DNA of 64,000 bases from Hankyongella ginsenosidimutans (GTDB lineage: Bacteria > Pseudomonadota > Alphaproteobacteria > Sphingomonadales > Sphingomonadaceae). The number at the start of each line of letters is the position of its first letter. Positions within the stretch are counted from its first letter, which is position 1. The stretch lies in the NCBI RefSeq assembly GCF_005144965.1, contig NZ_CP039704.1, positions 744,001 to 808,000 of the forward strand. The letters run 5' to 3'. Shown here piece after piece: positions 20,461 through 30,684 of this stretch. A program made the position numbers and the translations under genes. A model generated the notes under the pieces. It saw only the letters and a program-made list of their open reading frames with translations, made no database searches and was not told the origin of the DNA.

Positions 20461-21571
20461 ATGCGCATCGGGGTTCCCAAGGAAATCAAGGTCCACGAAT
20501 ACCGCGTCGGCCTGACGCCGGGGTCGGTCGCCGAACTGACTGCCCATGGCCATGAGGTCCTGGTCGAGACCGGTGCCGGGCTGGGCATCGATTTCACCGA
20601 CGACGAATATCAGTCGGCCGGCGCCCGGATCATCGGCGGGCCGGAGGCGATTTTCGACGCCGCGGACATGATCGTGAAGGTCAAGGAACCGCAACTGCAT
20701 GAATGCGCCTGGCTGAAACCCAACCAGACCCTGTTCACCTACCTGCACCTGGCCGCCGACAAACCGCAGGCGGAAGCGCTGATGAAATCCGGCGCGACCT
20801 GCATCGCCTACGAGACCGTGACCGACGCGCAGGGCCGCCTGCCGCTGCTGAAGCCGATGTCGGAAGTCGCGGGCCGCATGTCGATCCAGGTCGGCGCGCA
20901 CTTCCTGGAGAAGGAACAGGGCGGGCGCGGCGTGCTGCTGGGCGGCGTGCCGGGCGTCTCGTCTGCGAACGTCGTGATCATCGGCGGCGGCGTCTCCGGG
21001 TACAACGCTGCGCAGATCGCAGTCGGCATGCGCGCCAACGTGACCATTTTCGATACCTCGCTGTCGCGGCTGGCCGAGCTTGACCAGCTGTTCGGCTCCA
21101 GCATCCGCACGGCCTACGCGACCAAATCGGCGATTGCCCAGGCGGTGATGCAGGCCGAACTGGTGATCGGCGCCGTGCTGGTGCCGGGGCCGCTGCGCCC
21201 AAGCTCATCACCCGCGAGCAGTTGAAGAGCATGAAGCGCGGCGCGGTGCTGGTGGACATCTCCATCGACCAGGGCGGCTGCTTCGAGACCAGCCACGCGA
21301 CCACCCACGCTGACCCGGTGTTCGAAGTCGACGGCATCATCCACTACTGCGTCGCCAACATGCCGGCGCCGTCGCCCGCACCTCGACCATCGCGCTGAAC
21401 AACGCCACCCTGCCGTTCGCCGTGCAACTGGCGCAGAAAGGGCCATGGGCCGCCATGCGCGCGAACAAGCATCTGGCCAACGGCCTCAACGTCGCCAACG
21501 GCAAGATCACCTACCAGGCCGTCGCCGACGACCTCGCGCTGCCGTTCGAGGCGCCGGCCCAGCTGAGCTAG
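20461..21571 (+). CDS. ald: Alanine dehydrogenase (two frameshifts)
   Basis: Catalyses reversible NAD-dependent deamination of L-alanine to pyruvate. [52 protein letters not shown] and the Rossmann motif [14 protein letters not shown] are all typical. Breaks near 21195 and 21370; the final frame contains VDISIDQGG and [13 protein letters not shown]. Corrected length is 370 aa. RBS GGGGAGA lies before the start. The stop TAG is also the first three bases of a palindromic element. Confidence 0.95.
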
Positions 21572-21748
21572 AGTCTGATGACTTTACGTTGAACCACGCG
21601 CCATCGCGCGGTTGCGCACGCGCCGCTCACCCTGAGCTGGACGAAGGGTTGAGCGGCTCGTGGTTCGTCCAGGCTCACCACGAGCGGACTTTACAGCCTG
21701 CTCCGTGAAGATCGGAATGGCGATCCCATCCAATGTCATCAGACTCTA
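21569..21748. repeat. Palindromic element downstream of ald with nested REP-like unit
   Basis: Ends are inverted repeats: TAGAGTCTGATGACTTT on the left and AATGTCATCAGACTCTA on the right. Inside, 21624-21687 is a copy of a second unit (CTCACCCTGAGC...CCACGAGCGG) also found inverted at 26454-26519. The remaining bases to 21876 show no gene, so the 305-bp gap between ald and the porin is non-coding. Confidence 0.7.
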
Positions 21749-21876
21749 AGGCGCGCAGCGGCGGGGTCCAAGTCCACCGCTGACGAAAAGCAGCTGCCAC
21801 GACGTAAAAAGCGCCATGCGGGCCCTTTATCGAGCCGTCTGCGAGCGCCGAGCGCCCACAGATCAAGCTCCTTGCC

Positions 21877-23029
21877 TTACTTCGACAGCGTGATTTCCAC
21901 GCGACGGTTTTGCGGTTCGCGCGCACCGTCGGCGGTTTCCACAAGCGGGCGGCTTTCGCCGAACGCTTCTGCCTTCATGGCGTCTGCCGTAATGCCAAGC
22001 TTTGCGAGCGCTGCCTTGGCGATAGCGGCGCGGCGCTCGGAGATGCGTTGGTTGTACGCATCGCTGCCCGAACGGTCGGCGTGGCCCTGCAGGACGATCG
22101 AGGCCTGACCAGTCGACTTGTAGGCGTCCGCAGCGCGCTCAAGCACAGCCTGCGCTTCCGGTGTCAGGTCCGCTTTGTTCCAATCGAAGAAGATGATGAA
22201 CGGCCCCGGTGCCGGCGGCGGAGGGCGGCGGAGGCGGAGGCGGGGGCGGAGGGGCGGCGGAGGCGGCGGCGGAGGAGGGGCGGAGGAGGGGCGGCGGAGG
22301 CGGCGGGGCTGCTTCGGCCGGCGCGCCGAAATTGTAGACGAAGCCGATCGACACCGAATGCGTGCGCAAACGGGACTGAGTATCTACATCGATACCTGGG
22401 TGCGAGATACTCAACTTCCTGCGTTTAGAAATTTATACTCCATCGTGAAATCGACGGCGTCCGATATAGCACGCCGGAAACCCGCGAGTAATTGCCACGC
22501 AAATCGTGTTTCGTTCTCGGAGTCGAAGTTCACCGCCGGTGTTGAGCTTATCCTCAAGTTATTTAAACCAACGCTGGCAATACCTGCACCACCACCAATA
22601 TAGGCTTGGCCGACCTTCTCATCCGAGCCAAAATCGAAGAGGCCATTGCCCATTACAGTAAAGACACCCGTGTTTCCGGTAACAGGAGTACCCCGGGGTG
22701 GCGTGACACCTAGTGCGGTAGATGCTTCGGTGCTTAACGAAATGCCGCGAACGTTGGCACGTTGATACCCAAGCTCAACCTCGGTCGGAAGGGGCCAAAA
22801 TCATAGCCGCCAACACCACCAATGTTGAACCCGATCTTGCTCCCGATATTCACCCCTTCGTCGATGTTAGGTGCATCGCCCGGTGTTAGAATATCAAGTT
22901 TTGACCTTCGAAGAGCGTAAAACCGCCCTTCAGGCCAGTGTAAAACGCGCCATCTTTCGCGTGCGCTGCAGAAACCATCGCCGTCGTGGCGAGGACAGCT
23001 GCCATAATCAGTTTTTCATGGGTATCCCC
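21877..23029 (-). CDS. OmpA-family outer membrane porin (frameshifted)
   Basis: Start at 23029; with one A restored after MKK the signal peptide reads LIMAAVLATTAMVSAAHA and then KDGAFYTGLKGGFTLF. A beta-barrel half follows (NIGGVGGYDFG, YIGGGAGIASVGLNN, FTMEYKFLNA, SIGFVYNFGAPAEA), then a poly-proline/alanine linker and a C-terminal OmpA peptidoglycan-binding domain: FIIFFDWNKADLTPEA, VLQGHADRSGS, NQRISERRA, REPQNRRVEI. The Asp and Arg that contact diaminopimelate are present. Breaks lie near 23020, 22900, 22780, 22430 and in the linker. About 380 aa. It anchors outer membrane to cell wall. Confidence 0.88.
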
Positions 23030-23065
23030 TCGTGGAGTGATGACCAACCCGTCTCAATGCGAGTT

Positions 23066-23095
23066 AGATTGGACTTACTGAACGCCAATGGTCAA
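23066..23095 (-). promoter_or_regulatory. Candidate promoter of the OmpA-like gene
   Basis: On the minus strand TTGACC (23095-23090), 18 nt, CAATCT (23071-23066), 37 nt before the start codon. The region is AT-richer than its surroundings. The -10 box is weak. Confidence 0.4.
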
Positions 23096-23166
23096 GGCAA
23101 GTTCCGAAGAGATACAAATTGTTGCTGCCTTGCAACACAACCGCGAGATAGCGACCAGATGCTCCC

Positions 23167-23651
23167 CTAAACGGCAATTAAACCATGCGTACGCAGCGCA
23201 TCCAATATCTGTGCAATACTGGTCCGGGCTTGCGCATCTATTGTTGCGCCTCCGGAAGGATTGCCGATTGCCGGCAGTTGTGCGCCGACCACCTTTACGC
23301 CGTTCACAGCAAATGCCGCGGCGGACCAGACGCCGGGTTTCCACGACGCACCATCGAAATATCCGAAACTGTCGGCCGCCTTGTTCCAGACGATCATGCC
23401 CGGCGTTGGCGCCAGAAACACCCAGCCGCCTTCGCCCATGCAGGCGACATGATGGTCATAGCCGGTCCAGGCATCCGTCGCGCTGGCGGCGACCAGATAG
23501 CATTGGCCGACTGTCGGGCTGGCTGGCGGGGCAGCACTTGACGGGCCCTCCACCGCGATGTGCAAAGATAGCCGATCCGCTCGACGGCTTGGTTATGGGT
23601 GATTTCCTTTTGGGCCTGTCCGGCCTCCAGCAGCGGGAGATCGTGGCGCAT
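23167..23651 (-). CDS. DUF2793 phage/GTA tail-associated protein (frameshifted)
   Basis: Starts MRHDLPLLEAGQAQKE after an AAGGAGG ribosome site; HNQAVERID leads to a break near 23565, then VGQCYLVAASATDAWTG, GEGGWVFLAPTPGM and YFDGASWKPG, the repeated Trp/Gly pattern of DUF2793. Such proteins follow the tail-tip gene in alphaproteobacterial GTA and prophage clusters and may serve as tip or fiber subunits; the exact role is unknown. About 161 aa. It is the last gene of the particle cluster. Confidence 0.8.
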
Positions 23652-23661
23652 TGGTCCTCCT

Positions 23662-25936
23662 TCAGGGTCGGGTGAAGTTTTGGCGTGCGGGGTTCCCGGG
23701 CCAACGGTTGCGCTCAACTGCGCAATAGAAATGGCCAGGGTCGCAACCGGTGCGCCGAAATCCGCCGTCTGTTGCGCCATGCTGTACAGCGCCTCCGGCA
23801 CGGATGTTTGCAGTACCCGCCGCACGGCCCCGATACTGTCCAAAATCTCGATCCGGTATTGCTCGGACTCTTCGGCCAGCGGCGCGTCCACGCCGTCGAC
23901 CCAGTCGAAGCCGGCTCGGCTGCGCCGAACCCAGCGCAGTGCAATGTCGCCGCCCGGTTGCCAGGATGCCGTCAGATGCACAGGGCTCAGAGGCCGCAGC
24001 GCATTGGCGCGCTGGGTGAACGCGATCGCCGGCACGTCGCCGAGCGCCTGGTAGGGGCTGAGCGCCTTGATCAGCAGGCTCTGCCCAACCCCAAGCCCGG
24101 CAATGTCGACCGGTGCCAGCACCGCCCCGCTCAGCAGGACGAAGCGCTCGTTGGGGCCATGCCCCGTCGTCGCCCACTCGGTGCCGCGCCGCCCGCGCAG
24201 CAGGCCGCGCAGCCGATACACGCCGGGCACCACCAGACTGGCCGTCCGGAACTGCACAAGCTCGTCACCGATCAGGCACAGATTGGCACCCGCAAGAACG
24301 GATGTGGCGCTACGATCCTCCAGCAACATTGATGGGTTGAGCAAAGCAATGTCGCAGGACCCGCGCTCATCCCAGACCTGGGATGGACCGGGCGGCAGCG
24401 TGTTGGAGGTCGTCCCAAGCACCGTCGCACCGACGATCTCGGCGGCGAACGCATAGTCCGCGCCGCCATCGCGGCTGACGTAAAGGGAACTGCGCCGCCA
24501 GCCCGGCCGGTCGCCGCCAGCCGCAAACGTCACCGGCGCGCTGGTTGGCGCGGTTGCGCCAAGCGGCGGCAGGTCGAGCGCATGCGCGGTGGTGCCGCCA
24601 TGGTCGGCGCTGGCCTGCCGCGGGCTGTCCCCGGCATCGCCGCGCGCATTGCTCAGCCGGTCGACGGCGTCGATTGGCGTCAGTTCCAGTTCCAGGCTGC
24701 CGGCATCGATCGTCAAGGTCTCGATGCGCCAGCGCGCGCCCGGCGTCTCGGCGAAGGCGATCGTGTCGCCGGGCTCCAGAGCGAGCGCGCTCCAGGGCAG
24801 GTGCACGGTCAGCATGCGCCGGGCGCGCCAGCGCCGGGCCAGCAGCCGCTCGGCGGTCGCCTTGGCCCCGTCTGCACCCAGAACCAGCGGCAGTTCATAG
24901 CGCTCGGCTGTCGCGGCACCCCCATCGCGCGTCGGGCGCGCTGCTGGCCGGGCTGATAGTCGCGCGCCGTGTCCCAATAGAGCAACGCCACTTCGCGCGG
25001 CAGGCTGGCGTCGGCGGTCCGCTCCGTCGCCCGACGCGCCGGCGGCGCTTCGCGCTGGTCGGGCGCATCGGTGCCCAGCAAATCGGCATCGAGGGTTACG
25101 GCCGCATCGTCGATCCGGTCGGAATACACAAGGCCGCCAAGCGCTGTCGCATAGCCGCGCACTCCTGTCGCTGCGCGCAGGATCTCCAGCATGTCGAGGC
25201 CGTTTGCCACCCCGCGCGAGGCCACCAGACCCGGCACTGTGGCGTCGACGTCGATCCGTTCCGCGCCCACGGCCGATCGCGCGTTGACATCCGCCAGCAC
25301 GCGACGGACCGGGATCTCGCTCTCCGTATCCGCGATCACTTCGAAGGTCAGGTTGGGTGCCCGGTTGGCGAACTCGGCCAGTTGCAGGTCTTCGATCACG
25401 GCATAGGCCATCCCGCGCCAGGCCGGCGTTGCATCAATCCCGAGTGCCGCCTCCAGCAGCGGGTCGGGCATCTGGCGGCCATCGCCGGCATAGACCCGCA
25501 GGCTGCCGCCGACGGACAGCGGCCCCTGCCCTTCGCGGATCAGCTTCCCGTCCGCCCAGATCCGCTCGACCCGCAGGATCGACCGGGCGCTCAGGCCCAC
25601 CGCCATCGAGACGGAATAGCTGTACGAGGTGGTAGAGACCTTCTGCCCGCCCTTGCCGCCGACCCGTGTCGTCTCGGTGCTTCGCGTCTCCTGGAGGCCG
25701 CTGGACCACAGCACGTTGCCGGCGACCCGCGCGCGTCCGTAAACCAGCGGGATCGGCGCGCCGTAGGTCGATGCCTGGACCGCGAGGTCTGAGAGGCGCG
25801 GCCCTTCCCGCCGCACCGGCGGCGTCAGCGCTCCCAGAACCTGCCGGTCGACGAACGAGCCGGCAACCGAGCCGATGAGCGCGCCGACAGGTCCGGCGAC
25901 GACAAATCCGACCGTGCTGAGGATAAGGGTTGCCAA
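23662..25936 (-). CDS. GTA gp15-like tail tip/baseplate protein (frameshifted)
   Basis: About 758 aa. The N-terminus has a glycine-rich hydrophobic stretch (AGPVGALIGSVAGSFVDRQ), then GAPIPLVYGRARVAGNVLW, YSYSVSMAVGL, RIWADGKLI, MAYAVIEDLQLAEFANR and FEVIADTE as in phage tail tip proteins of the gp15 or J type. The C-terminal half has ERYELPLVLGADGA and YRLRGLLRGRRGTEW. The RcGTA gp15 TIM-barrel insertion is not seen. Breaks near 24945 and 23695; the corrected end reads ARQNFTRP with stop at 23662, 8 nt before the next start. It forms the cell-contact end of the tail. Confidence 0.82.
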
Positions 25937-25938
25937 GG

Positions 25939-26388
25939 TCAGGCTCCTGGAGCGATTCCGGGGCAGGTCGAGATCTGCTCCGGGAAGCGGTAAGCAGCGA
26001 TCAGGGCGTCGGCCCAGGCTGGCGGCAGCCGGTGCTCGACCACCCGCCCCAGCCGCGCATGGGCGTGGATCGCGCCGCCCGGCGTGCGGATCGCCAGGTG
26101 CCGCCGCTCGGCGTCGACCGCCAGCAGCAGCACGTCGCCCGGCAGCGCCGCGGCGGCGGGTAGCACGGCCAGTCCGTGGGCGATCAATCCCGCCTCCAGC
26201 GCCCGCTGGTCGCCGTTCAGCGAATAGGCGGGGACGCAGGCCCGCACGCCAAGGGCTGCGGCGACATGGATCACCAGCCCCAGGCAGTCGAGGCCGGTTT
26301 CAGGATCGCGGCCATGGGGGCGGAACGGCACGCCGACCAGAGCGCGCGCCGCGCTGACGGCGGGATGGCTCATACCGGGTCGCATTGA
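25939..26388 (-). CDS. GTA gp14-like NlpC/P60 peptidase
   Basis: Intact, about 149 aa from ATG 26388 (or ATG 26373). The NlpC/P60 nucleophile is in GLDCLGLVIHV, and the catalytic His lies in HLAIRTPGG or AIHAHARLG. In RcGTA the gp14 peptidase sits in the baseplate and opens peptidoglycan during DNA entry. The stop precedes the gp15-like start by 2 nt. Upstream, 342 bp contain only repeats. Confidence 0.85.
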   Translation of the reverse strand, partial: SMRPGMSHPAVSAARALVGVPFRPHGRDPETGLDCLGLVIHVAAALGVRACVPAYSLNGDQRALEAGLIAHGLAVLPAAAALPGDVLLLAVDAERRHLAIRTPGGAIHAHARLGRVVEHRLPPAWADALIAAYRFPEQISTCPGIAPGA

Positions 26389-26433
26389 TTTTTCTCCGGC
26401 GCGCCATTCCGGCGAATCCAAGAACATTTTTGC

Positions 26434-26542
26434 TAGTGGGTCGGTTTGAAAAACCGCTCGTGGTAAGCCTGGACGAACCACGAGCGGCTCAACCCTTCGT
26501 CAAGCTCAGGGTGAGCGGCAAAGTTTCAAAATGACCCGCTAC
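26434..26542. repeat. Palindromic repeat, inverted copy of the unit near ald
   Basis: Outer arms TAGTGGGTCGGTTTGAAA and TTTCAAAATGACCCGCTA enclose CCGCTCGTGG...CCACGAGCGG and CTCAACCCTTCGTCAAGCTC. The inner 66 bp are the inverted match of 21624-21687. It shares the 342-bp gap between gp13- and gp14-like genes with the next element; no coding sequence is seen there. Confidence 0.7.
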
Positions 26543-26557
26543 CACATTTTTGATGTC

Positions 26558-26733
26558 ATGAGACCTGTGCGCGCATGATGCTTCCTCCCCATTGGGGAGG
26601 GGACCACCCGCAAGGGTGGTGGAGGTGCCAAAGCGACGGATTTTTCTGCGTTCGCTTCACCCCTCCGCCCGTCTTTCAGACGGACACCTCCCCTGATAGG
26701 GGAGGATTTTGCCACCGCGCGCAGGTTTCCTCA
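26558..26733. repeat. GTA-cluster palindromic element, copy 1
   Basis: About 170 bp with terminal inverted repeats TGAGACCTGTGCGCG and CGCGCGCAGGTTTCCTCA. Internal palindromes: CCTCCCC...GGGGAGG, CCACCC...GGGTGG and GTCTTTCAGAC. The right end coincides with the TGA stop of the gp13-like gene (26731-26733). Three more copies follow at 31478, 33519 and 37985. Confidence 0.8.
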
Positions 26734-27567
26734 CAGGCCGGGATAGGCCAGCAGCGAGTCGGCCCCGGGCACGTTCGGCTCGCCCTGGAAGTTCAGGACA
26801 TTGGCGAATTTCGTCCGGCAGGTCCCGAGGCGCTTGTCGCAGCCGGCGCGCGCCTGAAAGCGGTCGCCGGCGCGGATCGGGGCCGGCGGTGCCTCGCGCA
26901 GCACGACCTCGGCATCGGTAGACGAAAACACTTCCTGGTCCAGCGCGGCGTTGTCCCCGGTCAACCAGCGCACGCGTCCATAGGCATAGAAATCCGGGTC
27001 TGCGTTCAGCCCGGCCGCTGCGAACCGGGTCGCATCCAGGACGCTCGAGACCTGCCCGACCACCGTGTAGCGCGCCAGCGAAACCCGGCAGCGGGCATCG
27101 CCCAGGTCGGCCCGGCAGTCCGGGGTGTAGGTCTCGACCAGCGGAGTGGCGAGCGCGTCGAAAGCGGACCGGCAGTTGACCTCGAATGCATCGTCGCTGC
27201 GGCGCACACTGCCGAAGCCGCCGCTGAACAGCGGAATGATCCCAAGCTCGGACGCTGACCAGTCGACCAGAAACACGCAGAGGCGCGCTGCATCATAGCG
27301 CCCGGCGTCGAGGTCGGCGGCCTGGATCGCCGCACTTGTCAGGACGCCGCGCACATCGCCGGCGTCGGTCGCATTGCCGCCCGCCTTCAGCGCCGTCGGC
27401 GTGAAGGACGGCGTCGACCGATAGCTGAGTCCGTCGAGCCACAGATCGCGGTCGTGCGTGGTGAAGCCGAGGGCCGCGCCGTCGCGCCGCACCAGCCGCC
27501 AGCACACGGCCCAGGATGTGACCGGCTCGGCCAGCCGTAGCGCGAGCGCGGGAGGGATTAGCCGCAC
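26731..27567 (-). CDS. GTA gp13-like DUF2163 baseplate hub protein
   Basis: Intact, 278 aa. GFTTHDRDLWLDGLSY, the repeated beta strands LFSGGFGSV and ALDQEVF, and the Cys-rich C-terminus CDKRLGTCRTKF then LNFQGEPNVPG are the signature of DUF2163; in RcGTA gp13 the cysteines bind an iron-sulfur cluster in the tail hub. Its start is 3 nt after the gp12-like stop. The stop codon TGA lies at the end of a palindromic element. Confidence 0.9.
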   Translation of the reverse strand: MRLIPPALALRLAEPVTSWAVCWRLVRRDGAALGFTTHDRDLWLDGLSYRSTPSFTPTALKAGGNATDAGDVRGVLTSAAIQAADLDAGRYDAARLCVFLVDWSASELGIIPLFSGGFGSVRRSDDAFEVNCRSAFDALATPLVETYTPDCRADLGDARCRVSLARYTVVGQVSSVLDATRFAAAGLNADPDFYAYGRVRWLTGDNAALDQEVFSSTDAEVVLREAPPAPIRAGDRFQARAGCDKRLGTCRTKFANVLNFQGEPNVPGADSLLAYPGL

Positions 27568-27570
27568 CGT

Positions 27571-28196
27571 TCAAGCCTCCCGCACTTCGATCAGCGGGAT
27601 GTTCGGTGCTTCGCCCGCCCGATAGGTCGCCAGCGACAGCGCTATCTGGTCGTCGGCAAAGCGGACTGGCACATCGAACATGAAACCGGCCGTCACCGTG
27701 GCATTGGGCGCAGGCGGCGCATCGAACACGATTTCAGCACCGTCGAGCGTCCAGCCGCTCGCCTGTTCCACCCGTTCACCGCCACGCACACACTCGTCGC
27801 CTCCGGCCGTGTGATCCGCCGCACCTGTTCGCCGCCAGCGTCGCCATAGCGCTTGACCAGCGCGAACCGCAGGGTCAGCCCGTCGCCGGTTCCCAGCCGC
27901 TGGTCCAGCGGCGTCACCGGTTCGCCGAGCAGCGCGGACGCATGGTCCAGCGGATCCCGGAACCGGAACGCATGCGCCCGGCCCCGCGCGCCCTGTGGAA
28001 GCGCAGCACGGCGGCGAGATCGGCCTCCGAGCGCACGCCAAGCCCGGCGTCGTAGCGCAGCCGCGCATCGGCCCAGTTGCCGTTGCGACTCTCAAAGCCG
28101 CTGGCGGTCTCGACCACAGTCGTCGAGAACGCCTGCGACACCTCCGCCCCTGCGCGACCGCCCAGGGGAAAAGCACATCGTGGAAGGCCGGCACAT
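27571..28196 (-). CDS. GTA gp12-like DUF2460 distal tail protein (frameshifted)
   Basis: FHDVLFPWAVAQG, then TASGFESRNGNWADARLRYDAG and GVRSEADLAAVLRFHRAR are the DUF2460 pattern, continued by HAFRFRDPLDH, RLGTGDGLTLRFALVKRYG, VCVAVNGVEQASGW and PNIPLIEVREA. It forms the distal tail ring. Breaks near 28150, 27975 and 27775. The start is unclear: ATG 28196 needs one restored base; GTG 28194 is in frame. No stop separates it from the upstream TIM-barrel protein in that frame, so a fusion cannot be ruled out. Confidence 0.75.
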
Positions 28197-29919
28197 CCGT
28201 CTCCTGATCTTGCGGGAAAAGCGTGAAGCCGTCGCGCTGCACCTGCGGGAACGCCCAGGCGTAAAGGTCGGCGAAGCCGCGGGCGCGCGCATCGCCCAGC
28301 GCCCAGTGGATGCGCCGCCACAGGTCGCGCGGCTGCCCCTCCGGCACGAAGCCGGCGAAATAATCCGTCTGCGCGAGCGGGTAGCCCAGCCGCGCCTGCG
28401 CCTGCGCCAGCCCGTCGGCATGGGCACGCCGGTCGTCGGCGGTCACATGATCATAGTCCTCGAGCTGCAGCCGGTCGAACGCCGGCCAGGCCCAGCCGGC
28501 GGGCAGGTTGGCGCGCACCAGCAGCGGCGCGGCGGCATCGATGATCTGCGGCGTGTAGACGAGGATGCTGGTCTCGGCTCCCGGATGCGCCGCCTTGACT
28601 GCGCCGGCGAGCGCCGCCGTCGCCGCGCTCAGCTTGTCCGCCAGCCAGTCGAGGTAGAGCTCTTGCGTCGTGTCCGGCGCCTCGGTCGCGCTCTGGTGGC
28701 GCGTCGGCACCGGCCGCCCCGTCTCGGCTGGGTAGGCCGCCAGGGTCGCGGCGTCGTAGAAGCAGGGCGCGCGACCTGGCGGCAGGCCAGACCACCACCA
28801 GGGCTCGCCGACCTGGAACCGCACCGCCAGCCCCGCCGCCGCCGCCAGCCCGGCGAACGCCAGCGCCACCGCCTGCAGGTAGGCCATGGCGGCCCCGTTG
28901 CAGGGCGAGAGCAGGGTCGAGGGCGGGGTGTATCCGGTCTGCGCCGGGCTGCCATCGTGCGCGCGCTGCTTCCAGGCCTGCCAGCAGTAGGCGTCGAACA
29001 GCTCGAACGACAGCGACAGCACGACCTCATAGCCAAGCTCGGCCGCCAGCCGGAAGAAGTCCGCATGCCAGGCTTGCGCCGGGGCGTTCAGCGGCGTGGC
29101 GCTCTGGGCGCGAAATCCCGCCTCGCCGGCATCCCACAGCAGGCGCGGGAAATGGCTCATGCCGACGTAATGGTCGATCCGCCCGCGATAGCCGAGCATC
29201 AGCATGCCGTGCAGAATGCGCGCGGGCGTCAGGTTGTAGGTGTCGTCGTAGCCGTTGGCGATGTTGATCCCGTGCGGCGGGATACAGGCATCGCCGATCG
29301 GCAGCACCGCGCCCGTGCCATCGCAGGCGATCCCGCTCAGGACCGCCCGCCCGTCCTGCGGCGCGGCGAGCCGCCCCGGCGCGCCGGTATAATCCAGCGG
29401 CACCAGGGAGACGAACATGCGGTCGATATCGCCGGCCCACACCGGGTCGGCCTCTGCGGGCAGCAGGAAGCCGCCCTCGAGCGCATCGAAATCGAGCAGG
29501 ATTGCCGCGTCGGTCGGCGTTCCGGTCGCGTAGTTCCACAGCCGCACATACCAGGTGCGCGGCTGGCCGCCGGCGTCGCGCCCTTCGATGGTCAGCGTCG
29601 GCCCGAACACGGCGTCGAGCGGCTTGATCGCGCCGCTCGCCTGCCAGCGGAAACGCAGGCTCATGCCGCGATAGTCGCGCCGGGTCGCATAGCGCAGCAG
29701 CGGGTGGTCAAGGCTGTCCTCGGACGACCAGATGGCCCCGCACAGGTCGTCGCTGTTGTGGAAGGCGCAGTCGATCGCCAGCGTGTCGGCGGCCGGTGTG
29801 GTCAGGCTCGCCATCATCGGCCGCGGGAAATTGATCGTCCAGTAGCGCGGGTCGAACCGGGCGATGGTGTCGTGGCGCAGCGAGTCCGCTGCGTTCGCCA
29901 GCCAGAAATCGTGCGCCAT
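28197..29919 (-). CDS. TIM-barrel phage structural protein resembling non-contractile tail sheath proteins
   Basis: About 573 aa, from MAHDFWLANAADS. An N-terminal beta domain (WTINFPRPMMAS, FRWQASGAIKPLDAVFGPTL) is followed from about residue 200 by a barrel-like region: GYEVVLSLSFELFDAYCW, VRFQVGEPWWW, LYLDWLADKLSAATAAL, LQLEDYDHV, LYAWAFPQVQRDGF. From recall this fits the non-contractile tail sheath family; that name is tentative. It lies between tape measure and gp12-like genes, where RcGTA has no gene. Its start overlaps the tape-measure stop (TGATG). Confidence 0.65.
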
Positions 29920-30496
29920 CAGCCGCGCTCCGTCAGGGCGCGCCGCACGGCGGACGCCACCTGCCCGGCCGATCGCTGCATCAGCTGCGGCGTCGCATTC
30001 TGGGGAACTGCCACGTTGATGGTGATGGCAACCGGCCCGCGCCCTGCGGTCTCGCCGGTCACGATCCGCCCGGCCTGCTGCGGCACGAACAGTTCCGGCC
30101 CGGTCTCGCCGACCCGGTAGGCGCGACCGGCGGTCACGCTGCCGCCGGCCGCCCGGCCCGGTGCGCCAAGCACGGTGCCAAGCACGCTCTGCAGCAACCC
30201 GCCCAGGAACCCGCCGCTGCCGCCGCTGCTGCCGCCGATCTGGCCGATCGCGTTGCGCGCCTGCGCCAGCGCGATATCGGCGATAACCGACAGGGCAACG
30301 CGCTTCAGGTCCTGGAAGTCGAGCTTGCCGGTCTGGATGAAGCCGCGCAGAGCGCTCTGCATGCGCCGCGCGGCGGACTCGACTCCATCCGCCAGCGGCC
30401 CTCCAGTTCGTTGCGCAGGGTCTGCACGTCGGTCGCAAAGCCCTGGGTGTCGGCGCGCACCTGCACCAGCAGGCTATCGATCACGGTATCGGTCAT
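29919..30496 (-). CDS. Short tail tape measure protein (GTA gp11-like; frameshifted)
   Basis: MTDTVIDSLLVQVRADTQGF and LRNELEG, then after a break near 30390 the helix MQSALRGFIQTGKLDFQDLK, an alanine/glycine hydrophobic stretch (IADIALAQARNAIGQIGG, GGFLGGLLQSVLG) and VGETGPELFVPQQAGRIV, a conserved tape-measure C-terminal motif. About 193 aa, very short for a phage and close to RcGTA gp11, implying a short tail. Starts within the preceding stop (ATGA). Confidence 0.8.
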
Positions 30497-30684
30497 CGGT
30501 CGGGGAACCGTTCCATCAGGGTGGCGAGCGCCGTGCGGGTCAGCGGCGCGGGGCTGCGCGGCGTCAGGCCCTGCAGCGCGAGCGCAAGGTCAAGCGGGGT
30601 CGCGCGCCAGAAGCGGGCGGGTGGCCAGCCCATCGGGCCGGTCGCCAGCATCGCCGCCTCGCGCGCCAGGTCGGTGAAGGTCAT
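30493..30684 (-). CDS. Small tail assembly chaperone-like protein (rcc01693/DUF2376 type)
   Basis: 63 aa from ATG 30684: MTFTDLAREAAMLAT then GWPPARFWRATPLDLALAL. The WxPxxFWxATPxEL core identifies the small gene after gp10 in RcGTA, thought to be a tail assembly chaperone partner. Overlaps both neighbours by 4 nt, which supports it as a real gene despite its size. Confidence 0.82.
   Translation of the reverse strand: MTFTDLAREAAMLATGPMGWPPARFWRATPLDLALALQGLTPRSPAPLTRTALATLMERFPDR

Noticed and set aside
22200-22320. A simple-sequence repeat (GGCGGA-type) upstream of the OmpA domain as a phase-variable tract.
   Set aside because: It encodes the normal Pro/Ala linker between barrel and OmpA domain; irregular codons show no clean repeat unit.
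27853-30120. A 755-codon plus-strand open frame opposite the gp12-like and TIM-barrel genes.
   Set aside because: Arg/Gln/His-rich composition with no family features; it is the antisense shadow of GC-rich coding sequence that is well explained on the minus strand.
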